The notes beneath the pieces are model-generated. The model worked only from the letters and a program-made list of their open reading frames with translations. It was not told the origin of the DNA and did not search any database. The translations under genes and the position numbers were made by a program. A DNA stretch of 18,193 bases from Bacteroidales bacterium (GTDB taxonomy: Bacteria; Bacteroidota; Bacteroidia; Bacteroidales; UBA932), in assembly GCA_017551215.1 (NCBI GenBank), contig JAFZMA010000140.1, positions 1-18,193 of the forward strand. Reading direction: 5' to 3'. This document shows positions 1 through 7,971 of the stretch, piece by piece; position 1 is the first letter of the stretch, and each line of letters opens with the position of its first letter.

Positions 1-42
1 ATATTACCCTAATAAAAACAAATAAAAAGAGGCCACTGCGGC

Positions 43-1503
43 ATGAAGAAGAGGGTTTTAATAATCACATACTACTGGCCACCGAGTGGAGGAAGTGGAG
101 TTCAGCGATGGCTTAAGACATCCAAATATCTTCCGGAGTTTGGATGGGAGCCGGTTGTTTACACTCCGCTCAACCCGGATGTGAATTCTGTTGACGAGTC
201 TCTTCTTAAAGATGTGTCTCCAGAACTTGAAGTCATCAAGAGAAAAATCCGGGAGCCATACGCCGCGTATAAATTCCTCTCCGGAAAGAAGAAAGGAGAG
301 CACCTTCAGGCAAACCTGATTGCCACAAAAAAGAGTTTTTTCAGTCGGCTTTCTATGCACATCCGCGCCAACTGGTTCATTCCGGATCCGAGATGCTGGT
401 GGATAAAACCTTCCGTAAAGTATCTTTCAAAAATCATCCGCCAACAAACAACATCAAATGAACGTACGGCAAATAACAATGGCGTTGGATTTGATGCCGT
501 CATAAGTACGGGACCACCTCATTCCATGCACCTGATTGCCAAGGAACTGCACAGACGGTTCGGTATTCCGTGGATTGCGGATTTCAGAGACCCGTGGACA
601 AAGATTTTCTACTTCAAGCATCTTGGACTGAGTGAAAAATCGCTGAGGAAACACAAGGCGCTGGAAAGGAGCGTGCTTGAAGAAGCGGACAGGGTTGTGG
701 TAGTTTCTGAGCAGATGAAAGCTGAATTTTCTACGGGAGAATATGATGGTTTTGCAGACAAGATTTACGTGATTCCGAACGGCTATGATCCGGACGATTT
801 TTCCGCAGAAAAAAATCCGGAACTGAAGACCACACAACAAGAAGTGACGCGCATAATAGAACGCCATTGCAAAGCAAGCTCGCCAATGGAAACAGAGGGG
901 AAAAAATTTGTGGTGGCGCACACGGGGCTGATGCCACAGAGCGCAGATCCGGACAGGCTGTGGAAGGTGCTCGGCGATATGGTAAAAGAAGATGCGAAAT
1001 TCAAGGAAAAGTTGCTGATTGCGGTGATGGGACAGACAGATGATTGCACAAGAAATGAAATCGCCGAGAATGGGCTTTCAGATAACTTCACAGACCTTGG
1101 ATACGTACCTCACAGCACAAGCGTTGCCTGGATGAAACGCGCTGATTTGCTGCTTCTTCCGCTGAGAAAGGAGAAGGAGTCAAAGGCTATTGTCACGGGC
1201 AAGTTCTTTGAGTATCTTGCTAGTGGAAACAGGATTCTGGCGTTCGGTCCAACGGATGGAAATCTGGCAGAAGAACTCAGGCTTACGGGAAGCGGAAATA
1301 TTTGTGAGTTTGATGACGAGGCGGGTATAAAATCTTGTATGCAGAATATCTGGAAAGAGTATAAAGACTCCAGCGCCGGTGGCAAGATTTCCACGCAAAA
1401 TATCACGGCTGAACAGATGGCGCGGCGCCAACAATTTTCACGCGAAAAGGGCGCAGAAAATTTTGCTGCAATGCTTGACAACATCAAACCTCACGGACAA
1501 TAA
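43..1503 (+). CDS. GT4-type glycosyltransferase (GT-B fold)
   Basis: Predicted cytoplasmic or membrane-peripheral glycosyltransferase of 486 residues. What is seen: an N-terminal Rossmann-like start (KKRVLIITYYWPPSGGSGVQ, residues 2-21) with the Gly-rich acceptor-side loop of GT4 enzymes, ISTGPPHSMHL and ADFRDPW in the first domain (about 150-200), a linker near IPNGYDPDDF, and a C-terminal donor-binding domain with LGYVPHS, RADLLLLPL and GKFFEYLASG. The canonical EGFGLP..EA motif of many GT4 enzymes is replaced by this last sequence, so the sugar donor cannot be read. There is no signal peptide or membrane segment. It lies 31 nt upstream of a YfhO-family gene on the same strand, which suggests a shared role in surface polysaccharide or glycolipid assembly (inference). 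The first in-frame ATG begins the Rossmann strand directly, which supports this start. Family call is firm; substrate is unknown. Confidence 0.88.
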   Translation: MKKRVLIITYYWPPSGGSGVQRWLKTSKYLPEFGWEPVVYTPLNPDVNSVDESLLKDVSPELEVIKRKIREPYAAYKFLSGKKKGEHLQANLIATKKSFFSRLSMHIRANWFIPDPRCWWIKPSVKYLSKIIRQQTTSNERTANNNGVGFDAVISTGPPHSMHLIAKELHRRFGIPWIADFRDPWTKIFYFKHLGLSEKSLRKHKALERSVLEEADRVVVVSEQMKAEFSTGEYDGFADKIYVIPNGYDPDDFSAEKNPELKTTQQEVTRIIERHCKASSPMETEGKKFVVAHTGLMPQSADPDRLWKVLGDMVKEDAKFKEKLLIAVMGQTDDCTRNEIAENGLSDNFTDLGYVPHSTSVAWMKRADLLLLPLRKEKESKAIVTGKFFEYLASGNRILAFGPTDGNLAEELRLTGSGNICEFDDEAGIKSCMQNIWKEYKDSSAGGKISTQNITAEQMARRQQFSREKGAENFAAMLDNIKPHGQ

Positions 1504-1534
1504 CAATTGAATAATAAGACAGAGAATCTACTAT

Positions 1535-4093
1535 ATGACAGAGAGCAACAACAAAGGATGGCTTAGAAAACTGGTTCCATATGTACTTGCTATTGTGGCG
1601 TTTATCGTCATAGGCTATGCTTATGCCCCTTATACGCTGAGCGGCAAGGTGGTAAACCAGAGCGACATTTCCAGCTGGAAGGGAATGAGCCGGGAGATTG
1701 TGGAATGGAACGAGTCTCATCCGGACGACCAGACATACTGGACTAATTCCATGTTTTCCGGTATGCCTGCAACAACCATTTCCGTCATCTATCACGGAGA
1801 CATTACAAAGTATCTTTATGACATCTTGTTTGTGGGTCAGAGACCGGCAAGTTATCTCATCATTTGCATGGTTGGAGCGTTTCTCATGTTCCTGGCTTTT
1901 GGAGTGAATATCTGGCTCGCGATTTTGGGTGCCATTGGCGTTGCTTTCTGCTCGTACAATATGCAGATAATACAGGTGGGGCATAACACCAAAATGGTGG
2001 CCATTGCATTCATGCCTTGGGTGATTGCTTCCATAGTATATGCGTACAGGAAAAACTGGCTGCTCGGAGCCGCTTTTTTCGGCCTTGCTTTGAGCTTCCA
2101 GATTAAGGCCAATCACCCGCAGATAACCTACTACCTTGCACTGGTTATTCTGGGCTTTGCTGTATGGCAATTCTTCAAGGCAATTAAAGAAAAGGCTTTC
2201 GGAAAATTTGTCAGAACATCTGTGGCAGTTCTGGTGGCCGGACTGCTGGGCATAGCGGCTAACACCAACCATCTCTGGCCGACCTACGAGTACGGACAAC
2301 ACACCATGAGAGGCGGCTCAGAGCTGTCTGTAGGGGCGGACAAGGGGGCGGACAAAGCCCAAGCCGGACAAAAGACCCGCAGCGGACTGGACCTTGAATA
2401 TGCCACCCAATGGTCTTACGGAATAGAGGAAACTCCGAACATTTTCATACCGGATTTTAACGGCGGGGCATCCAGCGGAGCGCTCACAAAGTCCTCCGAA
2501 ACCTACAAGATTCTCACCCAAAAATTCAACTATCCGGCAATTCAGGCACAGCAGGCCGTACAGAGCCTTCCGCTGTACTGGGGACCGCAGGCTTTCACCG
2601 CCGGTCCGATGTACATGGGGGCGGTCCTGATTTTCCTTTTTGTACTTGGATTGTTCACTGTAAAAGGGGGCCTGAAATGGTGGATTGTGGCAGTGTCTGC
2701 ACTTGCAGTTATCCTGTCCTGGGGATACCACTTTATGGCACCTACAAAGTTTTTCTTTGAGTACATGCCGATGTACAATAAATTCCGCACGGTTTCCATG
2801 ATTCTGGTCATCCTTCAGGTAACCGTTCCAATACTCGGAATTATTGCCATAGACAGCTTTATAAAACTGGATAAGGCCATCGCCAAAAAAGCCCTTCTTT
2901 GGGCGACAATTATTTGCGGAGGATTTGCCGCTTTGTTCGCCCTTGTTCCGTCTCTTGCCGGAAGTTTTACTTCTTCATACGACAGCCAGTTGCCAGGGGA
3001 GCTTGTAGGCGCTATCAGGGAAGACCGCGCGAGCCTACTGAGGGCAGATGCTTTCCGCAGCCTGATATTTGTTCTGCTTGCAGCTTTAGCGTTATGGCTT
3101 GCCTTCTCAAAGAAACTCAAGGAGGTATGGTTCTATGTAGCTATGATTGTGCTTGTTATAGCTGATATGTGGACTATAGACAAACGCTATCTTTCAGAGA
3201 AAGATTTTGTCACCGACAAGGAATTCACATCCGTCCTGAATGAAAGATATGTAGACAAATATATCCACGAATACGACAAGGATCCGGACTTCCGCGTTCT
3301 TGACCTTACTGTAGATCCTTTCAACAACGCATACATTAGTTATCAACATAAGACTATCGGTGGATATTCACCGGCTAAAATGCAAAGGTATCAGGATCTT
3401 ATAGACCGTTACATCCGTCCTGAAATGAACGGGGTTATTACAGATATCAAGGGTGCCGGCACATACGAAGAAGCTTCCAGCTCCATCACATATCATCCGG
3501 TTTTAAGCATGCTCAACACACGCTACTTTATTTTCAATCCGGATATGGCTCCGCTTGTAAATCCTTTTGCACAAGGTAATTGCTGGTTTGCTGGAAGCAT
3601 CGCTGAGGTAAACAGCGCAAATGAAGAAATTGAAAAGCTGGGCCAAATAGATCTCAGAAAACAGGCTGTTGTTAGCAAGGAGTTTGTTGAAAAGAACCCT
3701 GGATTAAGGGGAGTTCATCGCGGAGAAATAAAAATGGATTCCATGACGGTTTCCAGTGTGGCATACGATTTTGCTTCTATCAACCTGACAAGCTATGCGC
3801 CTAACAAACTTGTCTACCGCTATAGCAGCGCAACTCCGCAAGCAGCCATATTCTCAGAGGTTTATTATCCAGGATGGAAGGCCACCTTCAACGGAAAAGA
3901 GCTGGACATCTTCCGCGCAAACTGGATATTGAGAGGCGTGCTCCTGCCTGCCGGAGAGGGAGACATAACGTTCACATTCCATCCGGAAAGCTTTGTCAAG
4001 GGAGAGCGGTATTCATTGATAGCATCCGTGCTTCTTGTACTGCTGCTGATAGCTGCTATCGCGTTTTCTGCCAGAAAGAAGAAGACCGCCTAA
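1535..4093 (+). CDS. YfhO-family polytopic membrane protein
   Basis: Large inner-membrane protein of 852 residues. Hydrophobic segments are visible at about 13-35, two in 105-145, and further ones near 150-190, 195-215, 225-245, 360-410, 420-440, 455-480, 510-525 and 533-548, with a last helix at about 825-845 before a basic tail (RKKKTA). The loop after helix 1 carries WTNSMFSGMPA (about 69-79), typical of Bacteroidota YfhO proteins. A soluble region lies between about 550 and 820. Established: YfhO proteins resemble GT-C-fold glycosyltransferases, and Bacillus YfhO acts in lipoteichoic acid glycosylation. The acceptor in Bacteroidota is not known to me. The GT4 gene 31 nt upstream makes a joint glycosylation module plausible (inference). 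The 3' end overlaps the convergent transporter gene by 4 nt. An in-frame tandem repeat encodes GADKGADK at residues 267-274. Confidence 0.9.
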   Translation: MTESNNKGWLRKLVPYVLAIVAFIVIGYAYAPYTLSGKVVNQSDISSWKGMSREIVEWNESHPDDQTYWTNSMFSGMPATTISVIYHGDITKYLYDILFVGQRPASYLIICMVGAFLMFLAFGVNIWLAILGAIGVAFCSYNMQIIQVGHNTKMVAIAFMPWVIASIVYAYRKNWLLGAAFFGLALSFQIKANHPQITYYLALVILGFAVWQFFKAIKEKAFGKFVRTSVAVLVAGLLGIAANTNHLWPTYEYGQHTMRGGSELSVGADKGADKAQAGQKTRSGLDLEYATQWSYGIEETPNIFIPDFNGGASSGALTKSSETYKILTQKFNYPAIQAQQAVQSLPLYWGPQAFTAGPMYMGAVLIFLFVLGLFTVKGGLKWWIVAVSALAVILSWGYHFMAPTKFFFEYMPMYNKFRTVSMILVILQVTVPILGIIAIDSFIKLDKAIAKKALLWATIICGGFAALFALVPSLAGSFTSSYDSQLPGELVGAIREDRASLLRADAFRSLIFVLLAALALWLAFSKKLKEVWFYVAMIVLVIADMWTIDKRYLSEKDFVTDKEFTSVLNERYVDKYIHEYDKDPDFRVLDLTVDPFNNAYISYQHKTIGGYSPAKMQRYQDLIDRYIRPEMNGVITDIKGAGTYEEASSSITYHPVLSMLNTRYFIFNPDMAPLVNPFAQGNCWFAGSIAEVNSANEEIEKLGQIDLRKQAVVSKEFVEKNPGLRGVHRGEIKMDSMTVSSVAYDFASINLTSYAPNKLVYRYSSATPQAAIFSEVYYPGWKATFNGKELDIFRANWILRGVLLPAGEGDITFTFHPESFVKGERYSLIASVLLVLLLIAAIAFSARKKKTA
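2333..2356 (+). repeat. Two-copy 12-nt tandem repeat inside the YfhO gene
   Basis: Two adjacent 12-nt units, GGGGCGGACAAG and GGGGCGGACAAA, differ at one base. They are in frame and encode GADK twice. The segment sits in a hydrophilic loop (about residues 262-282) ahead of the LEYATQWSYG stretch. The length is a multiple of three, so a gain or loss of one unit would keep the frame. Confidence 0.85.
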
Positions 4094-5436
4094 TTACCTA
4101 TCAGCGAGTTGACTATAATTATCGCCACAATTACGGGAGCGATATATTTTACAAATACCCGGAGTGTGCCAAGAAGCCACTTCGGGATTTTGTATCTGCC
4201 ACCGCTTGTGATCTCGTCATAGAAATCTTCCTTCTTGATTTTCCATCCGGCAAAGATGGCAACCAAAAGCGCGCAGGATGCCAGACAGATATTTGAAGAG
4301 ATATAGTCAAAGAATTCGAATATGGTGAAATTGAACAGCTTCCAGCCGGAAAGCATGCCAAAGCTCAACGCGCACAATACCGCAAACACAACTACTACCG
4401 CAAGAGAAATAAACACGGCTTTTATTCGGCTGGAATTAAACTCCTCCTTCAGGAATGCCACTATTGTTTCCATCAGCGATATAGAAGAAGAAAGCGCTGC
4501 GGCAAACAGAATGAAATAGAAAATTATGGAAAGGATTTTTCCCATCGGCATGCCAACGAAAACGTATGGAAGGGAAATGAACGCAAGACCCGCTCCCTGA
4601 TCCGGCTGCATTCCAGCGGAGAATACGGCAGGAAGAATAGCCATACCCGCAAGCAGAGCGAACAGCGTATCGGATAGTGTTGTTACTGTGGTTGTTTTCA
4701 ATAGGTTATCGCTCTTCTTTGCATAAGAGGCGTATGTGATTATTGCACCGCATCCAATGCTGAGACTCAAAAATCCCTGGCCCAAAGCCTTAAGCGCCGT
4801 AGTGAAATTAACCTTGGAAAAATCCGGCTTAAACAGGAAATTCAAACCTTGCTTTGCGCCCGGAAGAGTCATGGAATAAATCACAATGAATACTATCAGA
4901 AGAGCAAGGGCGCTCATCAGATATTTGTTTGTCCTCTCTATGCCTCTCCTCACTCCTCCAAGAATAACCACCGCGGTAAAAAACAGAAACAGCAATGTGT
5001 AGAAAGTGTTCTCTGAAGGCGATTGAACCATATTGTTGAAAACTCCCTCAAAATCTGTCTGCGGTGTGAAAATCATCCTCAGCGATTTTATGAAATAGTC
5101 TATGGTCCAGCCTCCTACAACAACGTAGAAAGACAACAGTATAACGCATGTGAGAACCGCAAGCAATCCGGTGTGCTTCCATCCAGAATGTGGACGGAGC
5201 TTCTCGAAAGCCCCGAACGTATTGGCCTGGCTGCGTCTTCCAATCACAAACTCGCACACCATAATCGGCATGCACAGGAAAACTATGCAGACAAGATAAA
5301 GAATGATGAACGCAGCACCTCCGTTTGTTCCCACAAGATACGGGAATCTCCATAGGTTACCCAATCCGATAGCCGAGCCGACGAGCGCAAGTATGACACC
5401 CAAATTACTCTTGAACGAGTCTCTTTCCTTAGACAT
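4090..5436 (-). CDS. Sodium-dependent transporter, NSS (SNF/LeuT) family
   Basis: Predicted inner-membrane Na+-coupled symporter of amino acids or related amines, 448 residues. The helix-1 signature GSAIGLGNLWRFPYL spans residues 20-34 and can be aligned to LeuT without gaps: Ala22 and Asn27 fall on LeuT Na1-site residues and Arg30 on the extracellular gate arginine. The unwound helix-6 region is recognisable as FLSLSIGCGAIITYASY. The length is close to 11-helix bacterial members such as MhsT and shorter than 12-helix LeuT, so 11 helices are likely. The substrate cannot be read. It starts 9 nt after folA ends and is probably the last gene of that operon. Its TAG stop interlocks with the TAA stop of the convergent YfhO gene. 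Start ATG places the cytosolic tail SKERDSFKSN directly before helix 1, as usual for the family. Confidence 0.94.
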   Translation of the reverse strand: MSKERDSFKSNLGVILALVGSAIGLGNLWRFPYLVGTNGGAAFIILYLVCIVFLCMPIMVCEFVIGRRSQANTFGAFEKLRPHSGWKHTGLLAVLTCVILLSFYVVVGGWTIDYFIKSLRMIFTPQTDFEGVFNNMVQSPSENTFYTLLFLFFTAVVILGGVRRGIERTNKYLMSALALLIVFIVIYSMTLPGAKQGLNFLFKPDFSKVNFTTALKALGQGFLSLSIGCGAIITYASYAKKSDNLLKTTTVTTLSDTLFALLAGMAILPAVFSAGMQPDQGAGLAFISLPYVFVGMPMGKILSIIFYFILFAAALSSSISLMETIVAFLKEEFNSSRIKAVFISLAVVVVFAVLCALSFGMLSGWKLFNFTIFEFFDYISSNICLASCALLVAIFAGWKIKKEDFYDEITSGGRYKIPKWLLGTLRVFVKYIAPVIVAIIIVNSLIGN

Positions 5437-5445
5437 ATTGTAACG

Positions 5446-5994
5446 TTATTGCTGTTTCTTCAGGCGCTTTCTTTCGTAAACAATGAACTGGAACTTTATA
5501 TTGTTTTCCTCATCTGTGAGGATGTCTGAAGTTTCCGTAACAACCCACTCTTTCTCATCGATAACAGGGAAGAAAGCATCTGCCCCCTCCGCCTTGGCAT
5601 AAACTCTTGTAATATACAGCCTCTTAGCGTATTGCAGCGCCGCCGCGTAGATACTTCCGCCCCCTATGACAAAGAACTCTTCTTTCCTTTTTCTGCTCAG
5701 CGATGTCAACAGCCTGTCAAGATCTTTTGCCTGTTCAATGGAAGTGTTGTTTGGCGTGCCGTCCTTTTTCAAAGCGGGAATTTCCGGAAAAGCGAGTGCG
5801 GATTTGGACACTACAATGTTCCTTCTTCCCGGAAGCGGACGGCCTATGCTTTCGTAAGTTTTTCTTCCCATAATCACGGCATGTCCGCTTGTGACCTTCT
5901 TGAAATACTTGAGGTCTTCTGATATGTGCCATAGAAGACTGTTCTTTTTTCCTATGGCGTTATTGTCTGCAACTGCCGCAATGATGGATATCAT
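5446..5994 (-). CDS. folA: Dihydrofolate reductase
   Basis: NADPH-dependent reduction of dihydrofolate to tetrahydrofolate in the cytosol. Residues 1-32 align with the E. coli enzyme without gaps: Trp22 and the substrate-protonating Asp27 fall in LLWHISEDLKYF. The cofactor region IMGRKTYESIGRPLPGRRN follows at about 41-59, and FFVIGGGSIY (about 103-112) is the second NADPH-binding loop. At 182 residues it is about 20 longer than the E. coli protein; the extra length is mostly in the charged stretch around 70-100 (DGTPNNTSIEQAK, SRKRKEE) and a basic C-terminus. It follows thyA by 33 nt and precedes the NSS transporter by 9 nt. ThyA consumes methylene-tetrahydrofolate and yields dihydrofolate, which FolA recycles, so cotranscription makes sense. 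Confidence 0.96.
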   Translation of the reverse strand: MISIIAAVADNNAIGKKNSLLWHISEDLKYFKKVTSGHAVIMGRKTYESIGRPLPGRRNIVVSKSALAFPEIPALKKDGTPNNTSIEQAKDLDRLLTSLSRKRKEEFFVIGGGSIYAAALQYAKRLYITRVYAKAEGADAFFPVIDEKEWVVTETSDILTDEENNIKFQFIVYERKRLKKQQ

Positions 5995-6027
5995 AATCTG
6001 TTGAACTGCTGGTGGTTGGTATTCGTT

Positions 6028-6822
6028 TTAAACGGCTACTGGAGCCTTGATGGCAGGATATGGATCATAGCCTGTAAGCTCAAAGTCTTCATACCTGAAA
6101 GAGAATATGTCTTTATGGTCTCCGTGGATCAGCATCTTTGGAAGGGCGCGCGGTGTCCTGGAAAGTTGCTCTTTAACCTGCTCAAAATGATTCAGATAGA
6201 TGTGCGTGTCTCCCGTTGTATGAATGAAATCTCCAAGTTCAAAATGCATCACCTTTGCAATCATCATTGTAAGAAGAGCGTATGACGCTATGTTGAACGG
6301 AACGCCCAGGAACGTGTCCGCGCTCCTCTGATACAGCTGGCAACTCAGCTTGTTGTCCGCAACGTAGAACTGGAACAGGGAATGGCACGGAGGGAGAGCC
6401 ATTTTGTCTATCTGTGCCACATTCCAGGAAGAGATGATAATACGCCTGGAGTCAGGATTGTTCCTGAGCATATCCATCACGTTCTGCAACTGGTCTATAG
6501 TCTGGCCGTTACCGCAATCCCATCTTCTCCACTGCGCTCCGTACACAGGACCAAGTTCTCCGTTTTCGTCGGCCCACTCGTCCCATATACTTACGCCGTG
6601 ATCTTTCAGATACTTGATGTTGGTATCTCCGTTAATAAACCACAATAGCTCGTATATGATTGATTTCAAATGGACTTTCTTTGTGGTAAGCAGAGGAAAT
6701 CCATCGCTGAGCCTAAACCTCATCTGATGGCCGAATATGCTTTTTGTTCCCACGCCGGTGCGGTCTTTCTTGACTACACCATCATCCATTATCTTCCTGA
6801 GTAAATCCAAATATTGCTTCAT
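6028..6822 (-). CDS. thyA: Thymidylate synthase
   Basis: Converts dUMP to dTMP using 5,10-methylene-tetrahydrofolate; cytosolic homodimer. With the start chosen here the protein has 264 residues, the same as E. coli ThyA, and begins MKQYLDLL. Catalytic residues fall at the E. coli positions: Arg21, Cys146 in [10 protein letters not shown], Arg166 and Asp169 in QRSADTFLG, Asn177, His207 and Tyr209 in [10 protein letters not shown]. An in-frame ATG six codons upstream (6840) would add MSKFVR and overlap the preceding gene by 8 nt; I reject it because the family normally starts at MKQYL. The EEP-fold gene ends 10 nt upstream and folA begins 33 nt downstream. A candidate promoter box overlaps the end of the upstream gene. 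Confidence 0.97.
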   Translation of the reverse strand: MKQYLDLLRKIMDDGVVKKDRTGVGTKSIFGHQMRFRLSDGFPLLTTKKVHLKSIIYELLWFINGDTNIKYLKDHGVSIWDEWADENGELGPVYGAQWRRWDCGNGQTIDQLQNVMDMLRNNPDSRRIIISSWNVAQIDKMALPPCHSLFQFYVADNKLSCQLYQRSADTFLGVPFNIASYALLTMMIAKVMHFELGDFIHTTGDTHIYLNHFEQVKEQLSRTPRALPKMLIHGDHKDIFSFRYEDFELTGYDPYPAIKAPVAV

Positions 6823-6827
6823 GCGTA

Positions 6828-6860
6828 CAAATTTACTCAAAAAGATATATAGTCAGCAAT
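6828..6860 (-). promoter_or_regulatory. Candidate Bacteroidota promoter for thyA-folA
   Basis: Read on the minus strand, ATTG is followed after 21 nt by TAAATTTG, a full match to the -7 box TAnnTTTG and three of four bases of the -33 box TTTG. The -7 box overlaps the stop codon of the upstream EEP-fold gene and ends 5 nt before the thyA ATG, so transcription would begin at or next to the start codon. The motif is short and could be chance. Confidence 0.3.
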
Positions 6861-7801
6861 ATCGGGAGGTGGTCGCTGGCGCCGGCGTTGAAACGGGGGC
6901 CGATAAAGGTGCGGCGGGTTTTAGTGCCGAGATATTTCTTGTCTGTTTGCAGAAGGTGCGGAAATGCCAGGATTTGGACTTTTGCATTCAGGTTGCCGGA
7001 TGCCAGAAACTGGTCCAGCATTTCCCAGCTTCCTTTGTATTTATGGGTTCCTGTTATGGTACAACCAGAGCGTTTGAGAGAGTCCTTAAGTGCGGCGGAA
7101 ATGTTCACCAATGTTGGTAACGATTGGGGTAAAGTGTTATGGGTGTTTGATTGCGGATTGCAGAGGTTGCGCATAGGAACAGATGACGGGCTGTCGTTGA
7201 AGTCTCCCATTGCCACAACTTTTGCGTACGGGTTTTCTGTGAATATGGAATCCACGGCCGCCTTTAAAAGATTTGATGCCTCCATCCTGCGCGGAAGTGA
7301 CTTCCTCTCTCCGCCAAGCTTTGACGGCCAGTGGTTTACAAAGATGTGGACAGTGTCTTTCCAACCACTTGACGGAGGAGAGTATTCAACCTTTGCATAG
7401 AGGATGTCTCTGGTTTTGAAGGAACGAATTCTGAGGAACGCCGTGTCCAGAATCTTTATTTCTTCTCTGCGATACAGAAGCGCCACGTCTATTCCCCTGG
7501 CATCCGGAGAATCTTTGTGTACAATTCCGTAGCCGAACTTTGAAAGCGGGGTGTTGTAGACAAGATTCTTCAGTATCCTCAGGTTTTCCACCTCGCACAC
7601 GCCAATGATTGAAGGGTAAGCGCCTTCTTTGTCCTTAACCGCAATCATGGTCTTGGATATGAGATCCCTTTTTGCGCCAAACCTCTTCCACGTAACAACT
7701 TTTGGATTGTCTTCAACGCTTTCTTCTCTGGATGGCAAAAAGAAATTCTCAAGATTCCAGAACATTATCAACAACACCGCATATTTCAAAAAATTATCCA
7801 T
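6833..7801 (-). CDS. Endonuclease/exonuclease/phosphatase (EEP) fold protein
   Basis: Metal-dependent phosphoesterase of the DNase I/ExoIII superfamily, 322 residues from the start chosen. The superfamily motifs occur in order: FWNLENFF near the N-terminus (Asn), GVCEVEN (metal-binding Glu), [21 protein letters not shown] (catalytic His), MGDFNDSP (Asp and Asn) and [10 protein letters not shown] (Asp-His). The substrate could be nucleic acid, a phospholipid or another phosphodiester; the sequence does not tell. An upstream ATG at 7828 gives 331 residues, but that extension encodes EKEGCC over a GGAAGG purine tract lying 7 nt before the ATG at 7801, so the inner start is preferred. The first motif sits so close to the N-terminus that no normal signal peptide fits, suggesting a cytosolic protein. 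It lies 10 nt upstream of thyA, probably in the same operon. Confidence 0.87.
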   Translation of the reverse strand: MDNFLKYAVLLIMFWNLENFFLPSREESVEDNPKVVTWKRFGAKRDLISKTMIAVKDKEGAYPSIIGVCEVENLRILKNLVYNTPLSKFGYGIVHKDSPDARGIDVALLYRREEIKILDTAFLRIRSFKTRDILYAKVEYSPPSSGWKDTVHIFVNHWPSKLGGERKSLPRRMEASNLLKAAVDSIFTENPYAKVVAMGDFNDSPSSVPMRNLCNPQSNTHNTLPQSLPTLVNISAALKDSLKRSGCTITGTHKYKGSWEMLDQFLASGNLNAKVQILAFPHLLQTDKKYLGTKTRRTFIGPRFNAGASDHLPILLTIYLFE

Positions 7802-7881
7802 ACAGCAACCTTCCTTTTCTAAAATCATTTAATTAACAATAACGCATGGTTAAAGGTATGGGGTTGCGCGCACGGGCGGAT

Positions 7882-7908
7882 GCCAAACGGTACAATTTAC
7901 CTTTTGGC
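7882..7908. repeat. Imperfect inverted repeat (11-bp arms) upstream of ychF
   Basis: The left arm GCCAAACGGTA (7882-7892) and right arm TACCTTTTGGC (7898-7908) are complementary at 10 of 11 positions around a 5-nt centre, CAATT. No T-run follows on either strand, so it does not look like a terminator. It lies in the 170-nt region between the divergent EEP-fold and ychF genes, just upstream of the candidate ychF promoter. It could be an operator or an RNA hairpin in a longer leader; function is inferred only from position. Confidence 0.6.
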
Positions 7909-7917
7909 GCAAACGGG

Positions 7918-7948
7918 TTTATTCTTTGGGGATTGTTTGTTATTTTTG
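7918..7948 (+). promoter_or_regulatory. Candidate Bacteroidota promoter for ychF
   Basis: TTTA (three of four bases of the -33 TTTG) is followed after 19 nt by TATTTTTG, a full match to the -7 box TAnnTTTG. This is the spacing known for Bacteroides promoters. Transcription would start near 7952-7955, giving a leader of about 20 nt before the ychF ATG at 7972. Confidence 0.5.
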
Positions 7949-7971
7949 CACAGGTTATAAAAGAAGATGAA

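Noticed and set aside
1..42. Upstream AT-rich lead before the glycosyltransferase gene
   Set aside because: No full TAnnTTTG box or clear ribosome site is seen and the window edge cuts the context, so no promoter is called.
1484..2302. Long open frame on the minus strand, 272 codons, opposite the YfhO gene
   Set aside because: It lies over a clearly coding YfhO region and reads as Cys/His-rich sequence with no domain, signal or neighbour logic. It is an antisense shadow.
4048..4060. Dyad GATAGC-T-GCTATC followed by GCGTTTT near the end of the YfhO gene
   Set aside because: Only five pairs can form with a 3-nt loop. The T-run is short and it lies inside the coding region of the last membrane helix. 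Too weak to call a terminator.
7846..7971. Possible 42-residue N-terminal extension of YchF
   Set aside because: The family starts at MSVKCGIVGLPNVGKST. The extension would overlap the promoter box and the inverted repeat and has no family similarity.
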